Positions 49,811 to 58,792 are shown, counted from the first letter of the stretch. The stretch: 64,000 nucleotides of DNA from Pelomonas lactea (GCF_043555885.1 NZ_JBIGHX010000003.1:744001-808000); one strand, 5' to 3'. Notes: generated by a model from the sequence alone, not told the origin. A program made the numbers and translations.

Positions 49811-50906
49811 CGATGTAGTGCATCTCGACGCGGGGCTCGGCAACGGCGGCGGCCGTGCCGCGCAGCTGCGAGTAGCGGTCGTCGCGGCCGGCCCACACGC
49901 CGGCGATGGCGCCGGCCAGTTGTTCGTCGCTGACCGGCGCCGTGCCGCGCAGCAGCGCGCGCAGGTCATGGCCGCGGTGGGCGAACAGGCAGGTGTAGAG
50001 CCGCCCCTCGGTGGACAGCCGTGCGCGGTTGCAGTCGCCGCAGAAGGCCTGCGTGACGCTGGAGATGAAGCCCACCTCCCCGCCGCCGTCGGCGTAGGCC
50101 CAGCGCTCGGCGGTCTCGCCCGGCGCGCTGGCCGACAGCGGCGTCAGCGGGAACTCGGCCGCGATGCGGCGCTGCACCTCGGCCGAGGGCAGTACCTGGT
50201 CCATGCGCCAGCCGTTGGTGCTGCCCACGTCCATGAATTCGATGAAGCGCAGCACGACGCCGCTGCGCCGGAAGTGGCGCGCCATCGGCAGGATCTGGTC
50301 ATCGTTGACGCCGCGCTGCACCACCATGTTGACCTTGATGGGCCCCAGGCCCACGGCCTGCGCGGCGCGGATGCCGTCCAGCACGTCGGCCACCGGGAAG
50401 CCGACGTCGTTCATGCGCTGGAACACGGCGTCGTCCAGGCCGTCCAGGCTGACGGTCAGGCGGTTCAGGCCGGCGGCCTTCAGCGCGGCGGCCTGACGGG
50501 CCAGCGCGGAGCCGTTGGTCGTCAGCGTCAGGTCCAGGGGCCGGCCGTCGGGCGTGCGCAGCGCGGCCAGCATCGCAATGAGCCGGTCCAGCCCGCGGCG
50601 CAGCAGCGGCTCGCCGCCGGTGATGCGCAGCTTCTCGACGCCCAGGCCCGTGAACACGCCGGCCAGCCGGGTGATCTCCTCAAAGCTGAGGAGGTCGGCG
50701 TGCGGCAGGAAGCGGTGGTGCTTGTCGAACACCTGCTTGGGCATGCAGTAGCTGCAGCGGAAGTTGCAGCGGTCCGTCACGGAGATGCGCAGGTCGCGCA
50801 GCGGCCGGCCCAGCGTGTCGGCCAGCGGCTGGCCCGGCAGCCGGGTGGGGGTGCCGGCCGGGCGCGGCGGGCGGGCGTCGTGCAGGGGAATCACGCGGGC
50901 GTGCAT
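49803..50906 (-). CDS. moaA: GTP 3',8-cyclase MoaA
   Basis: 367 residues. Radical-SAM cluster CNFRCSYCMP (CxxxCxxC), GGEPLLRRGLDRLI, a C-terminal second 4Fe-4S site in FCGDCNRARLSTEGRLYTCLF, and the catalytic GG C-terminus (HYIGG). It makes the first intermediate of molybdopterin. A 35-residue N-terminal extension rich in Pro/Arg precedes the core. It heads the moaA-mobA-acetyltransferase unit. Confidence 0.96.
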   Translation of the reverse strand: MHARVIPLHDARPPRPAGTPTRLPGQPLADTLGRPLRDLRISVTDRCNFRCSYCMPKQVFDKHHRFLPHADLLSFEEITRLAGVFTGLGVEKLRITGGEPLLRRGLDRLIAMLAALRTPDGRPLDLTLTTNGSALARQAAALKAAGLNRLTVSLDGLDDAVFQRMNDVGFPVADVLDGIRAAQAVGLGPIKVNMVVQRGVNDDQILPMARHFRRSGVVLRFIEFMDVGSTNGWRMDQVLPSAEVQRRIAAEFPLTPLSASAPGETAERWAYADGGGEVGFISSVTQAFCGDCNRARLSTEGRLYTCLFAHRGHDLRALLRGTAPVSDEQLAGAIAGVWAGRDDRYSQLRGTAAAVAEPRVEMHYIGG

Positions 50907-50994
50907 AGATCGCCCATTGTGTCAGCCGTCGCATGCCCAGGGGGCTTGCAGGCCTGCTGACGGCGCGTTTGAATGCAAGGAGATGATCCAGATC

Positions 50995-51924
50995 ATGCAC
51001 CCCGACCTGCCGCACTTCATCGCCTTTGGCGAGGCGTTGACGGATTTGATCCGCACCGGGCAGGACCGCTGGCGCAGCGCCTGCGGCGGCTCGCCATGGA
51101 ACGTCGCGATGGCCATGTCGGCGCTGGGCCAGCTCAGCGCGTTTGCGGGCGCCATCAGCCGCGATCCGTTCGGGGACGAGATCTGGCGGGCCAGCCAGGA
51201 TGGCAACCTGGACCTGCGCTTCATCCAGCAGCTGCCGCGGCCGCCGCTGCTGGCCGTGGTGCACGAGACCGACCCGCCGCGCTATTTCTTCATCGGCCAG
51301 GACAGTGCCGACCTGCATTTCCGGCCCGAAGGCCTGCCCGCCGGCTGGACGCGCGCGCTGCGCTGGGCCCATTTCGGCAGCCTGGGGCTGGTGCGCGAGC
51401 CTTTGGCGGGCCGGCTGCTGGCGCTGGCGCAGGCGCTCAAGGGCGAGGGCCGGCTCATCAGCTACGACCCCAACTTCCGCGCGCCGCCGATGGACTCCAG
51501 CTACGACGACACGCTGGAGCAGATGTGCCGGCTGGCCGACGTCATCAAGGTGTCTGACGACGATCTGCGCGGGCTGTTTCGCGTCACTGACTACCGCACG
51601 GGCCTCGCCCAGATTGCCGCGTGGAATCCCCAGGCCTGGCTGCTGCTGACGCGCGGCGAGGCCGGCGCGATGCTGTACCACGGCGTGGAGGAGTGCGCCG
51701 GGCTGCCGCCGCGTGTGGACGTGGTGGATGCCGTCGGCGCCGGCGACGCCGCCATGGCCGGCCTGCTGGACAGCCTCATGCGCGACGCCAGTGCACCCAT
51801 CGAGCAGCACCTGCGCTGGGCACTGGCGGCGGGGGCGGCGGCCTGTACGGCACCGGGCTTTGCACCGCCGCGGCCGGGGCTGGTGGCAGCGCTGGCGGAA
51901 GCCGTGCAAATCACCGCGCCCTAG
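50995..51924 (+). CDS. PfkB-family carbohydrate kinase
   Basis: 309 residues from the ATG at 50995; an ATG at 50983 touches the SD (AAGGAG 50977-50982) directly and is less likely. Marks: FIAFGEALTDLI, CGGSPWNVAMAMSALG, YDPNFRAPPM, and the catalytic DAVGAGDAAMAGLL. It is most like fructokinase/2-keto-3-deoxygluconate kinases; the sugar is not determined. It is divergent from moaA. Confidence 0.88.
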   Translation: MHPDLPHFIAFGEALTDLIRTGQDRWRSACGGSPWNVAMAMSALGQLSAFAGAISRDPFGDEIWRASQDGNLDLRFIQQLPRPPLLAVVHETDPPRYFFIGQDSADLHFRPEGLPAGWTRALRWAHFGSLGLVREPLAGRLLALAQALKGEGRLISYDPNFRAPPMDSSYDDTLEQMCRLADVIKVSDDDLRGLFRVTDYRTGLAQIAAWNPQAWLLLTRGEAGAMLYHGVEECAGLPPRVDVVDAVGAGDAAMAGLLDSLMRDASAPIEQHLRWALAAGAAACTAPGFAPPRPGLVAALAEAVQITAP

Positions 51925-51942
51925 GGTTTTCCAGCGAGAGGC

Positions 51943-51971
51943 TTGATCCGCATCAAGCTCGGTTCTAGCAT
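51943..51971 (+). promoter_or_regulatory. Predicted paa promoter with perfect FNR-type box
   Basis: TTGAT-CCGC-ATCAA (51943-51956) matches the FNR/ANR consensus TTGAT-N4-ATCAA exactly, within an 18-bp palindrome GCTTGATCCGCATCAAGC. TTGATC (51943-51948) also serves as a -35 box with TAGCAT (51966-51971) as -10 at 17-bp spacing. With that start point the box overlaps -35, which suggests repression when FNR is active (low oxygen). Confidence 0.65.
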
Positions 51972-51973
51972 TA

Positions 51974-51987
51974 ACCGACCGGTCGGT
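51974..51987. promoter_or_regulatory. TetR/PaaR-type operator upstream of paaG
   Basis: ACCGACCGGTCGGT is a perfect 14-bp palindrome, starting 2 bp after the predicted -10 and ending 11 bp before the paaG ATG. It matches the PaaR operator form I remember for betaproteobacterial phenylacetate genes. The paaR gene is in the same operon (58158-58775). Confidence 0.78.
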
Positions 51988-51998
51988 AGAGAAATGCA

Positions 51999-52802
51999 AT
52001 GTCCGAACCCCTGATCCAGATCGAGCCGCATGGCGCGGTGCGCCTGCTGCGCCTGAACCGCCCCGACGCGCTGAACGCCTTCACCGCGGCGATGCTTGGG
52101 CAACTGCGCCAGGCGCTGGAGGCTGCCGCCGCCGATGCGACGACGCGCTGCGTGCTCATCACCGGCGCGGGACGGGCGTTCAGCGCGGGCCAGGACCTGG
52201 CCGACCCGCATGTGGCGCCCAGCCGCGAGCCGGGAGCGGCGCCCAAGGACATCGGGCACATGCTGGACCACTACTACATCCCGCTGGCGCTGCGGCTGCG
52301 CAGCATGCCGGTGCCGGTGGTGGCCGCCGTCAACGGCGTGGCCGCGGGCGCGGGTGCCAACCTGGCCTTCGGCTGCGATCTGGTGCTGGCTGCCGAGAGT
52401 GCCAGCTTCATCCAGGCGTTCTCCAGGATTGGGCTCATTCCCGATTGCGGTGGCACCTGGCTGCTCGCCCGGCTGGTGGGCCGCGCCAAGGCGCTGGAGC
52501 TGGCGCTGCTGGGTGACAAGGTCAAGGCGGCCGAGGCCGCAGCGTTGGGGCTGATCTCGCGCGCTCTGCCGGACGCCGAGCTGATGGATGCGGCCATGGC
52601 GCTGGCGCAGAGGCTGGCCGCCATGCCCACCCGCGCGCTCGCCGAGACGCGCCGCGCGCTGGACGAGGCGATGAGGCTCGACTACGAGCCCGCCCTGAAG
52701 CGCGAGGCCGCGCTGCAGAGCCAGTTGGGCTTCTCGTACGACTACCTCGAAGGCGTGGCTGCGTTCATGGACAAGCGCAAGCCCGAGTTCAAGGACCGCT
52801 GA
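51999..52802 (+). CDS. paaG: PaaG, ring-1,2-epoxyphenylacetyl-CoA isomerase
   Basis: 267 residues. Crotonase fold: VRLLRLNRPDALNAFTAAML, GRAFSAGQDLADPH, PVPVVAAVNGVAAGAGANLAFGCDLVLA, and FSRIGLIPDCGGTWLLARLVG, as in PaaG. It converts the epoxide formed by PaaABCE into the oxepin-CoA. It is the first gene of the paa operon, starting 11 bp after the palindrome. Confidence 0.93.
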   Translation: MSEPLIQIEPHGAVRLLRLNRPDALNAFTAAMLGQLRQALEAAAADATTRCVLITGAGRAFSAGQDLADPHVAPSREPGAAPKDIGHMLDHYYIPLALRLRSMPVPVVAAVNGVAAGAGANLAFGCDLVLAAESASFIQAFSRIGLIPDCGGTWLLARLVGRAKALELALLGDKVKAAEAAALGLISRALPDAELMDAAMALAQRLAAMPTRALAETRRALDEAMRLDYEPALKREAALQSQLGFSYDYLEGVAAFMDKRKPEFKDR

Positions 52803-52804
52803 AG

Positions 52805-53233
52805 ATGGATGCGCAGGCCGTTGCCGAGAAGGTCCGAGACGTGATGCTGGCCGACGATGCGGCGAGCCGGGCTTTGGGTATGCAGATCGTGGAGGTCGCG
52901 CCCGGCCGCGCGGTGGCGACGATGACGGTGCGGGTCGACATGCTGAACGGTTTCGCCATCTGCCACGGCGGCCTGATCGCGACGCTGGCCGACTCGGCCT
53001 TCGCCTTCGCCTGCAACAGCCGCAATGCGCTGACGGTGGCGTCGGGCTTCGGCATCGACATACTGAAGTCGGCGAAGCTGAATGATGTGCTGACCGCCAC
53101 GGCCGAGGAGACATCGCTGGCCGGCCGCACGGGGCTGTACGACATCACGGTGAAGAACCAGCATGGCGAGCTGATCGCGATGTTCCGCGGGCGCTCCTAC
53201 CGCCTGGGTGACAGAAAGGTTTTCGAAGCATGA
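52805..53233 (+). CDS. paaI: PaaI, hydroxyphenylacetyl-CoA thioesterase
   Basis: 142 residues. Hotdog-fold marks: VTMTVRVDMLNGF-type segment ATMTVRVDMLNGFAICHGGLI, the catalytic ADSAFAFACNS and a closing LYDITVKNQHGELIAMFRG. PaaI rescues CoA from dead-end intermediates. The start is 2 bp after paaG; its stop overlaps paaK by 4 bp. Confidence 0.92.
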   Translation: MDAQAVAEKVRDVMLADDAASRALGMQIVEVAPGRAVATMTVRVDMLNGFAICHGGLIATLADSAFAFACNSRNALTVASGFGIDILKSAKLNDVLTATAEETSLAGRTGLYDITVKNQHGELIAMFRGRSYRLGDRKVFEA

Positions 53234-54537
53234 CGGTGAAGACACCCCGCCCCGGAGATCTCGAACCCATCGAGACCGCCAGCCGCGACGAGCTGCAGGC
53301 CTTGCAGCTGCAGCGCCTGCGCTGGAGCCTGCAGCACGCCTACGACCACGTGCCGCACTACAAGGCCAGCTTCGACAGGGCGGGCGTGCATCCGGCCGAC
53401 CTGAAGCAGCTGTCCGATCTGGCGAAGTTCCCGTTCACGACCAAGCACGACCTGCGCGCCAACTACCCGTTCGGCCTGTTCGCCGTGCCGCGTGAGCAGC
53501 TGGCGCGCATCCATGCGTCGTCGGGCACGACGGGCAAGCCTACCGTCGTGGGCTACACGCTCAAGGACATCGACCACTGGGCCAACCTCGTCGCGCGCTC
53601 CATCCGCGCCGCCGGCGGCCGCCGGGGCGACCTGGTGCACGTGGCCTACGGCTATGGCCTCTTCACCGGCGGCCTGGGCGCGCACTACGGCGCCGAGCGG
53701 CTGGGCTGCACCGTCATCCCGATGAGCGGCGGCCAGACCGAGAAGCAGGTCCAGCTGATCACCGACTTCAAGCCCGACATCATCATGGTCACGCCCAGCT
53801 ACATGCAGGTGCTGATCGAGGAGTTCGCGCGCCAGGGGCTGGATGCGCGCGAGTCGTCCTTGAAGGTGGGCATCTTCGGCGCCGAACCCTGGACCGAGGC
53901 GATGCGCCGCGAGATCGAGGCAGGCGCGGGCATCGACGCGGTGGACATCTACGGCCTCTCGGAAGTGATGGGCCCGGGCGTGGCCAGCGAGTGCATCGAG
54001 AGCAAGGACGGGCCGGTCATCTGGGAGGACCACTTCTACCCGGAGATCATCGATCCCGACACCGGCGAGGTGCTGCCGGACGGCAGCGAGGGCGAGCTGG
54101 TGTTCACGTCGCTGAGCAAGGAAGCGATGCCCGTCATCCGCTACCGCACGCGCGACCTGACGCGGCTGCTGCCGCCCACCTCGCGCAGCATGCGCCGCAT
54201 GGGCAAGATCGTCGGCCGCAGCGACGACATGCTCATCATCCGCGGCGTCAACCTGTTCCCCACGCAGGTGGAAGAGCTGGTGCTGCAGGAAAAAGGGCTG
54301 GGTGGCCAGTACCAGCTGGTCGTCACGCGCGACGGGCATCTGGACGAGCTGCTGATCCGCTGTGAGCTGGCGCTGGGGGCGGCCGACGATGGCATCGCCA
54401 AGCGGCTCGCCGAGCGCATCAAGAACCTGATCGGCGTCACGGCGACCATCCGTGTCGAGCCGAACAATTCCATCGAGCGCACGCTGGTCGGCAAGGCCCG
54501 CCGCGTCGTGGACCAACGCAAGAAGCAAGGAGCTTGA
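53230..54537 (+). CDS. paaK: PaaK, phenylacetate-CoA ligase
   Basis: 435 residues. ATP-binding loop IHASSGTTGKPTVVGYT, the GAEPWTEAMRREIE region, YGLSEVMGPGVASEC, and the C-terminal catalytic LFPTQVEELVL. It activates phenylacetate to phenylacetyl-CoA, the entry reaction of the pathway. It overlaps paaI and is followed 1 bp later by paaA. Confidence 0.96.
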   Translation: MTVKTPRPGDLEPIETASRDELQALQLQRLRWSLQHAYDHVPHYKASFDRAGVHPADLKQLSDLAKFPFTTKHDLRANYPFGLFAVPREQLARIHASSGTTGKPTVVGYTLKDIDHWANLVARSIRAAGGRRGDLVHVAYGYGLFTGGLGAHYGAERLGCTVIPMSGGQTEKQVQLITDFKPDIIMVTPSYMQVLIEEFARQGLDARESSLKVGIFGAEPWTEAMRREIEAGAGIDAVDIYGLSEVMGPGVASECIESKDGPVIWEDHFYPEIIDPDTGEVLPDGSEGELVFTSLSKEAMPVIRYRTRDLTRLLPPTSRSMRRMGKIVGRSDDMLIIRGVNLFPTQVEELVLQEKGLGGQYQLVVTRDGHLDELLIRCELALGAADDGIAKRLAERIKNLIGVTATIRVEPNNSIERTLVGKARRVVDQRKKQGA

Positions 54538-54538
54538 G

Positions 54539-55552
54539 ATGTACACGCAAGCAATGGACTTGATGGCCCGCGAGGCCTCATCGAAAGGCGTCAAGGTCGT
54601 CAAAAGCGCCGAAGACCTGGCCCGCGAGGAAGCCTTCGAGGCCCGCATCACCGCCGGTGACTTCATCGAGGCCAAGGACTGGATGCCCGAGCACTACCGC
54701 AAGACGCTGGTGCGCCAGATCAGCCAGCATGCGCACAGCGAGATCGTCGGCATGCTGCCCGAGGGCAACTGGATCACGCGCGCGCCGACGCTCAAGCGCA
54801 AGGCCATCCTGCTGGCCAAGGTGCAGGACGAGGGCGGCCATGGCCTGTACCTCTACGCCGCCGCCGAGACGCTGGGCACCAGCCGCGACGAGATGACCGC
54901 CGCGCTGCTGTCCGGCAAGGCCAAGTACAGCTCCATCTTCAACTACCCCACGCTGACCTGGGCCGACATCGGCGTCATCGGTTGGCTGGTGGATGGCGCG
55001 GCCATCATGAACCAGGTGCCGCTGTGCCGCTGCTCCTACGCGCCGTATGCGCGGGCCATGATCCGCGTCTGCCGCGAGGAGAGCTTCCACCAGCGCCAGG
55101 GCTACGAGAGCCTGCTGACGATGATGCACAAGGGCACCGATCAGCAGAAGGCCATGGTGCAGGACGCCGTGAACCGCTGGTGGTGGCCGTCGCTGATGAT
55201 GTTCGGCCCGGCGGACAAGGACTCGCCCAACTCCGAGCAGAGCATCCGCTGGGGCATCAAGCGCGTCACCAACGACCAGCTGCGCCAGAAGTTCGTCGAC
55301 GCGACGATCCCGCAGGCCGAGATCCTCGGCGTGACCGTGCCGGACCCGGCGCTGAAATGGAACGAGGAGCGCCAGAGCTACGACTTTGGCGAGATCGACT
55401 GGGCCGAGTTCTGGCGCGTGGTGGGCGGCGAAGGCCCCTGCAACCGCGAGCGCCTGGCCGCCCGCAACAAGGCCTGGGACGACGGCGCCTGGGTGCGCGA
55501 CGCGGCACTGGCGCACGCCCGCAAACAAGCCGTGAAGGCAGAAGCAGCATGA
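54539..55552 (+). CDS. paaA: PaaA, phenylacetyl-CoA epoxygenase diiron subunit
   Basis: 337 residues from the ATG at 54539. Diiron ligands are visible in the carboxylate-bridged pattern: LAKVQDEGGHGLYLY and CREESFHQRQGYESLL. Also YSSIFNYPTLTWADIGVIGWLVDGAAI. PaaA carries the catalytic diiron centre that epoxidises the ring of phenylacetyl-CoA with O2. The stop overlaps paaB by 4 bp. Confidence 0.96.
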   Translation: MYTQAMDLMAREASSKGVKVVKSAEDLAREEAFEARITAGDFIEAKDWMPEHYRKTLVRQISQHAHSEIVGMLPEGNWITRAPTLKRKAILLAKVQDEGGHGLYLYAAAETLGTSRDEMTAALLSGKAKYSSIFNYPTLTWADIGVIGWLVDGAAIMNQVPLCRCSYAPYARAMIRVCREESFHQRQGYESLLTMMHKGTDQQKAMVQDAVNRWWWPSLMMFGPADKDSPNSEQSIRWGIKRVTNDQLRQKFVDATIPQAEILGVTVPDPALKWNEERQSYDFGEIDWAEFWRVVGGEGPCNRERLAARNKAWDDGAWVRDAALAHARKQAVKAEAA

Positions 55553-55842
55553 GCAATCCGAAGAACGAATGGCCTCTGTGGGAAGTCTTTGTCCGCAGCA
55601 AGGCGGGCCTGGACCACAAGCACTGTGGCAGCCTGCACGCCGCCGACTCGGCCATGGCCATCCAGATGGCGCGCGACGTCTACACGCGCCGCCAGGAAGG
55701 CACCAGCATCTGGGTCGTGCGCTCCGAGCAGATCGTCGCCAGCGACCCGACCGAGAAGGGCAGCCTCTTCGATCCGGCCGACGACAAGGTCTACCGCCAT
55801 CCGACGTTCTACGAACTGCCGGACGAACTGAACCACATGTGA
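55549..55842 (+). CDS. paaB: PaaB subunit of phenylacetyl-CoA epoxygenase
   Basis: 97 residues: WPLWEVFVRSKAGLDHKHCGSLHAAD, ALQMARDVYTRR-type segment (AIQMARDVYTRRQEG) and SIWVVRSEQIVASDP, as in PaaB. It bridges the PaaAC heterodimers in the complex. Stop and next start overlap by one base. Confidence 0.95.
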   Translation: MSNPKNEWPLWEVFVRSKAGLDHKHCGSLHAADSAMAIQMARDVYTRRQEGTSIWVVRSEQIVASDPTEKGSLFDPADDKVYRHPTFYELPDELNHM

Positions 55843-56612
55843 TGGCCATGGACGCCAAGACCACCTACGTCCTGCGCCTTGCGGACACCTGCCTCATCCA
55901 CAGCCAGCGCCTGTCCGAATGGGCCGGCCATGCGCCCGTGCTGGAGGAAGACCTGGCCCTGTCCAACATCGCGCTGGACCTGCTGGGCCAGGCCCGCGCG
56001 CTGCTGACCTACGCCGGGCAGCTCGAAGGCGCCGGCCGCGATGAAGACCAGCTGGCCTTCCTGCGCGAGGAGCGCGACTACCGCAACGTCATCCTCGTCG
56101 AGCTGCCCAACGCGGCGGCCAGCCCCAGCGATGGCGGCGGCGGGCGCGACTTCGCGCTGACGACGCTGCGCAACGCGGCCGTGGCGATCTGGCTTGAACT
56201 GCTCTACGAGCGCCTGCAGGCCAGCCCCGACACCGAGCTGGCCGGCATCGCCGCCAAGTCGCTGAAGGAAGTGCGCTACCACCGCCAGCACAGCAGTGAC
56301 TGGGTCGTGCGCCTGGGCGATGGCACGGATGAATCCAAGGCCCGCATGCAGGCTGCGCTGGCCGTGCTGTGGCCTTACTTCAACGAGCTGTTCGCCGCTG
56401 ATGGCGTGGACGGTGTCGGCCCGGCCTGGCGCGAACTGGAGCCCGCATGGCGCGCCCGCTGGGCCACGCTGATGCAGGAAGCGACGCTGACGCTGCCGCG
56501 CGATGCCGCCATGCAGCCGCGCGGCATTGACGGCATTCACAGCGAGCACATGGGCCACCTGCTGGCGACCATGCAGTTCCTGCAGCGCGCCTACCCGGGC
56601 GGCGTGTGGTGA
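55842..56612 (+). CDS. paaC: PaaC subunit of phenylacetyl-CoA epoxygenase
   Basis: 256 residues from the ATG at 55842 (55848 is also possible). Ferritin-like structural partner of PaaA: LRLADTCLIHSQRLSEWAGHAPVLEEDLALSNIALDLLGQAR, EVRYHRQHSSDWVVRLGDGT and GIHSEHMGHLLATMQFLQR. PaaC lacks the full diiron site of PaaA but is essential for activity. Overlaps paaD by 4 bp. Confidence 0.95.
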   Translation: MAMDAKTTYVLRLADTCLIHSQRLSEWAGHAPVLEEDLALSNIALDLLGQARALLTYAGQLEGAGRDEDQLAFLREERDYRNVILVELPNAAASPSDGGGGRDFALTTLRNAAVAIWLELLYERLQASPDTELAGIAAKSLKEVRYHRQHSSDWVVRLGDGTDESKARMQAALAVLWPYFNELFAADGVDGVGPAWRELEPAWRARWATLMQEATLTLPRDAAMQPRGIDGIHSEHMGHLLATMQFLQRAYPGGVW

Positions 56613-57079
56613 CCCACCTCGCCGCCGCCCGCGAGCGCCTGGCCCAGGTGCCCGATCCCGAGATCCCCGCAGTGACGCTGGTGGACCTGGGCATCGTGCG
56701 TGACCTGCGCGAGACGGCGTCGGGCGTCGAGGTGGTGCTGACGCCGACCTACAGCGGCTGCCCCGCCACCGAGCTGATCGCCGACGAAGTGCGCGCGGCG
56801 CTGGCCGAGTTCGGCGACGTGACCATCACGCTGCAGCGTGCGCCGGCCTGGAGCACCGACTGGATCACACCCGAGGGCCGCCAGAAGCTGCAGCAGTACG
56901 GCATCGTGCCGCCGCAGTGCAGTGCCGAGCAGGCGATCAAGGTCGTGCCCCGGCTGCGTTGCCCGCGCTGCGACAGCGGCAGCACGCAGCAGCTCTCCCG
57001 CTTCGGCTCCACCGCCTGCAAGTCCACGTGGCGCTGCATCGAATGCGGCGAGCCGTTCGAATACTTCAAACCGATCTGA
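56609..57079 (+). CDS. paaD: PaaD, maturation factor of the epoxygenase
   Basis: 156 residues from a GTG that overlaps paaC by 4 bp. The MIP18-like domain is at 1-90 (VPDPEIPAVTLVDLGIVRDL, SGCPATELIADEV), and a C-terminal zinc ribbon has CPRCDSGSTQQ and RCIECGEPFEYFKPI. PaaD is thought to help iron-sulfur or diiron assembly for the epoxygenase. Confidence 0.95.
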   Translation: MTHLAAARERLAQVPDPEIPAVTLVDLGIVRDLRETASGVEVVLTPTYSGCPATELIADEVRAALAEFGDVTITLQRAPAWSTDWITPEGRQKLQQYGIVPPQCSAEQAIKVVPRLRCPRCDSGSTQQLSRFGSTACKSTWRCIECGEPFEYFKPI

Positions 57080-57091
57080 CCCGAGCTGGCC

Positions 57092-58150
57092 ATGGCCCTG
57101 CACTTTCATCCCTTGCGCGTGACCTCGGTCGAGCGCGACACCGACGACGCGATGGTCGTCGGCTTCGAGGCCCCGCCCGAGGGCTTCGCTTTCGAGCCCG
57201 GCCAGTACCTGACGCTGCGCGCCAACGTCGGCGGGCAGGAGCTGCGCCGCAGCTACTCCATCTGCTCCGACCGGGCGCTCAAGGTCGGCATCCGCCGCGT
57301 CGACGGCGGCGCGTTCTCGACCTGGGTGCACGAGCAGCTGAAGGCGGGCGACGTCCTCGAGTCCTACCCGCCGCAGGGCCGCTTCGTGCTCCCCTCGGCG
57401 AGCGCGGGCCGGCACGTGCTGTTCATCGCCGGCGGCTCCGGCATCACGCCCATCCTGGCGCTGCTGACCGCGCTGCTGGAGCGCGAGCCGCGGTCGCGCG
57501 CGACGCTGATCTACGCCAACCGCCGCACCGCGTCGACGATGTTCAAGGAAGAACTCGAAGACCTGAAGAACCGCTTCATGACGCGGCTGTCGCTGCACCT
57601 CGTCTTCAGCCGCGAGGCCGTGGATGCGCCGCTGTACGCCGGCCGGCTGGACGCCGGCAAGCTCAGCGCCTTCCTGGCCGGCCCGGTGCCGGCAGCCAGC
57701 CTGGACGCGGTGTTCGTCTGCGGCCCGTTCGAGATGAACGACCAGGCCGAGGCCGCGCTGCTGGGCCACGGCGTGCCGGCCGAGCGCATCCACATCGAGC
57801 GCTTCGGCACGCCGCAGAGCCTGAGCGGCCAGCCCGCGCCGCACGCGGTGAGGCCGGGTGACGCGCCGGAGGCGCGCGTGACGGTCATTCGCGACGGCCT
57901 GTCGCGCGAGATCGAGTTCCACGCCACCGACCCCAGCCTGCTGGACGCCGCCGCGCGCGAAGGCATGGACGTGCCGTTCTCGTGCAAGAGCGGCGTCTGC
58001 TCCACCTGCCGCTGCAAGCTCGTCGAAGGCCGGGTGCGCATGGACAAGAACTTCGCGCTGGACAAGGACGAGGTCTCCGCCGGCTTCATCCTCAGCTGCC
58101 AGGCCCACCCGCTCACCGAGCGTGTCGTGATCTCGTTTGACGAGCGTTGA
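57092..58150 (+). CDS. paaE: PaaE, reductase of phenylacetyl-CoA epoxygenase
   Basis: 352 residues. FAD-binding domain (LRRSYSICSD), NAD(P)H domain (FIAGGSGITPILALL, CGPFEMNDQAEAAL), and a C-terminal plant-type 2Fe-2S domain (CKSGVCSTCRCKLVEG, then SCQAHPL). It passes electrons from NADPH to PaaA. It begins 12 bp after paaD. Confidence 0.96.
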   Translation: MALHFHPLRVTSVERDTDDAMVVGFEAPPEGFAFEPGQYLTLRANVGGQELRRSYSICSDRALKVGIRRVDGGAFSTWVHEQLKAGDVLESYPPQGRFVLPSASAGRHVLFIAGGSGITPILALLTALLEREPRSRATLIYANRRTASTMFKEELEDLKNRFMTRLSLHLVFSREAVDAPLYAGRLDAGKLSAFLAGPVPAASLDAVFVCGPFEMNDQAEAALLGHGVPAERIHIERFGTPQSLSGQPAPHAVRPGDAPEARVTVIRDGLSREIEFHATDPSLLDAAAREGMDVPFSCKSGVCSTCRCKLVEGRVRMDKNFALDKDEVSAGFILSCQAHPLTERVVISFDER

Positions 58151-58157
58151 GCCCCGG

Positions 58158-58775
58158 ATGCCCAGAAAAAGAGCCCCCACCTTCGAAGCCCAGCGTGACG
58201 ACATCCTCGCCGCCGCCGCCCGGCTGTTTGCCGAGCAGGGCTTCAGCGCCACGTCCATGAACCAGGTTGCCGAAGCCTGCGGCGTGGCCAAGCCCACGCT
58301 GTACCACTACTTCCAGGATAAGCAGGCGCTGCTGGCGCAGATCTGTGATGGACACGTCCACCTGCTGCTCAAGCTGGTGGAGGAGGTCAAGGCGCAGCAA
58401 CTGCCGCCGGCCGAGCAACTGGGCCTGCTCATCCGGCGCTTCACGCGCGCCTATGCCGGGGCACAGGCCCAGCATCGGGTGCTGACCAGCGAGATCAAGT
58501 TCCTGGGCGATGCCGAACGCGAGCGTCTGCTGGACGTGGAGCGGCGCGTCGTCAGCGAGTTCGCGACCGCGCTGGCGCTGGTGCGGCCCGAGCTGTGCGA
58601 CGCCCGGCTGCACAAACCGCTGACCATGCTGCTCTTTGGCATGATCAACTGGACCTTCACCTGGCTGCGGCCCGACGGCGATCTGTCGCACGAGGCGCTG
58701 GCGGCGCTGGTCAGTGACCTGTTCTTTGGTGGCATCGGCGCCGTGCAAGTGCGCCAGCCCGCCGCCGTTCAATAA
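58158..58775 (+). CDS. paaR: PaaR, TetR-family repressor of the paa operon
   Basis: 205 residues. TetR HTH near 12-58: RDDILAAAARLFAEQGFSATSMNQVAEACGVAKPTLYHYFQDKQALL. The C-terminal ligand domain is helical. In betaproteobacteria the TetR-type PaaR represses paa genes and is released by phenylacetyl-CoA. It lies inside the operon, 7 bp after paaE, and its likely site is the 14-bp palindrome before paaG. Confidence 0.92.
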   Translation: MPRKRAPTFEAQRDDILAAAARLFAEQGFSATSMNQVAEACGVAKPTLYHYFQDKQALLAQICDGHVHLLLKLVEEVKAQQLPPAEQLGLLIRRFTRAYAGAQAQHRVLTSEIKFLGDAERERLLDVERRVVSEFATALALVRPELCDARLHKPLTMLLFGMINWTFTWLRPDGDLSHEALAALVSDLFFGGIGAVQVRQPAAVQ

Positions 58776-58792
58776 CCCCGAGGAGACGACCC

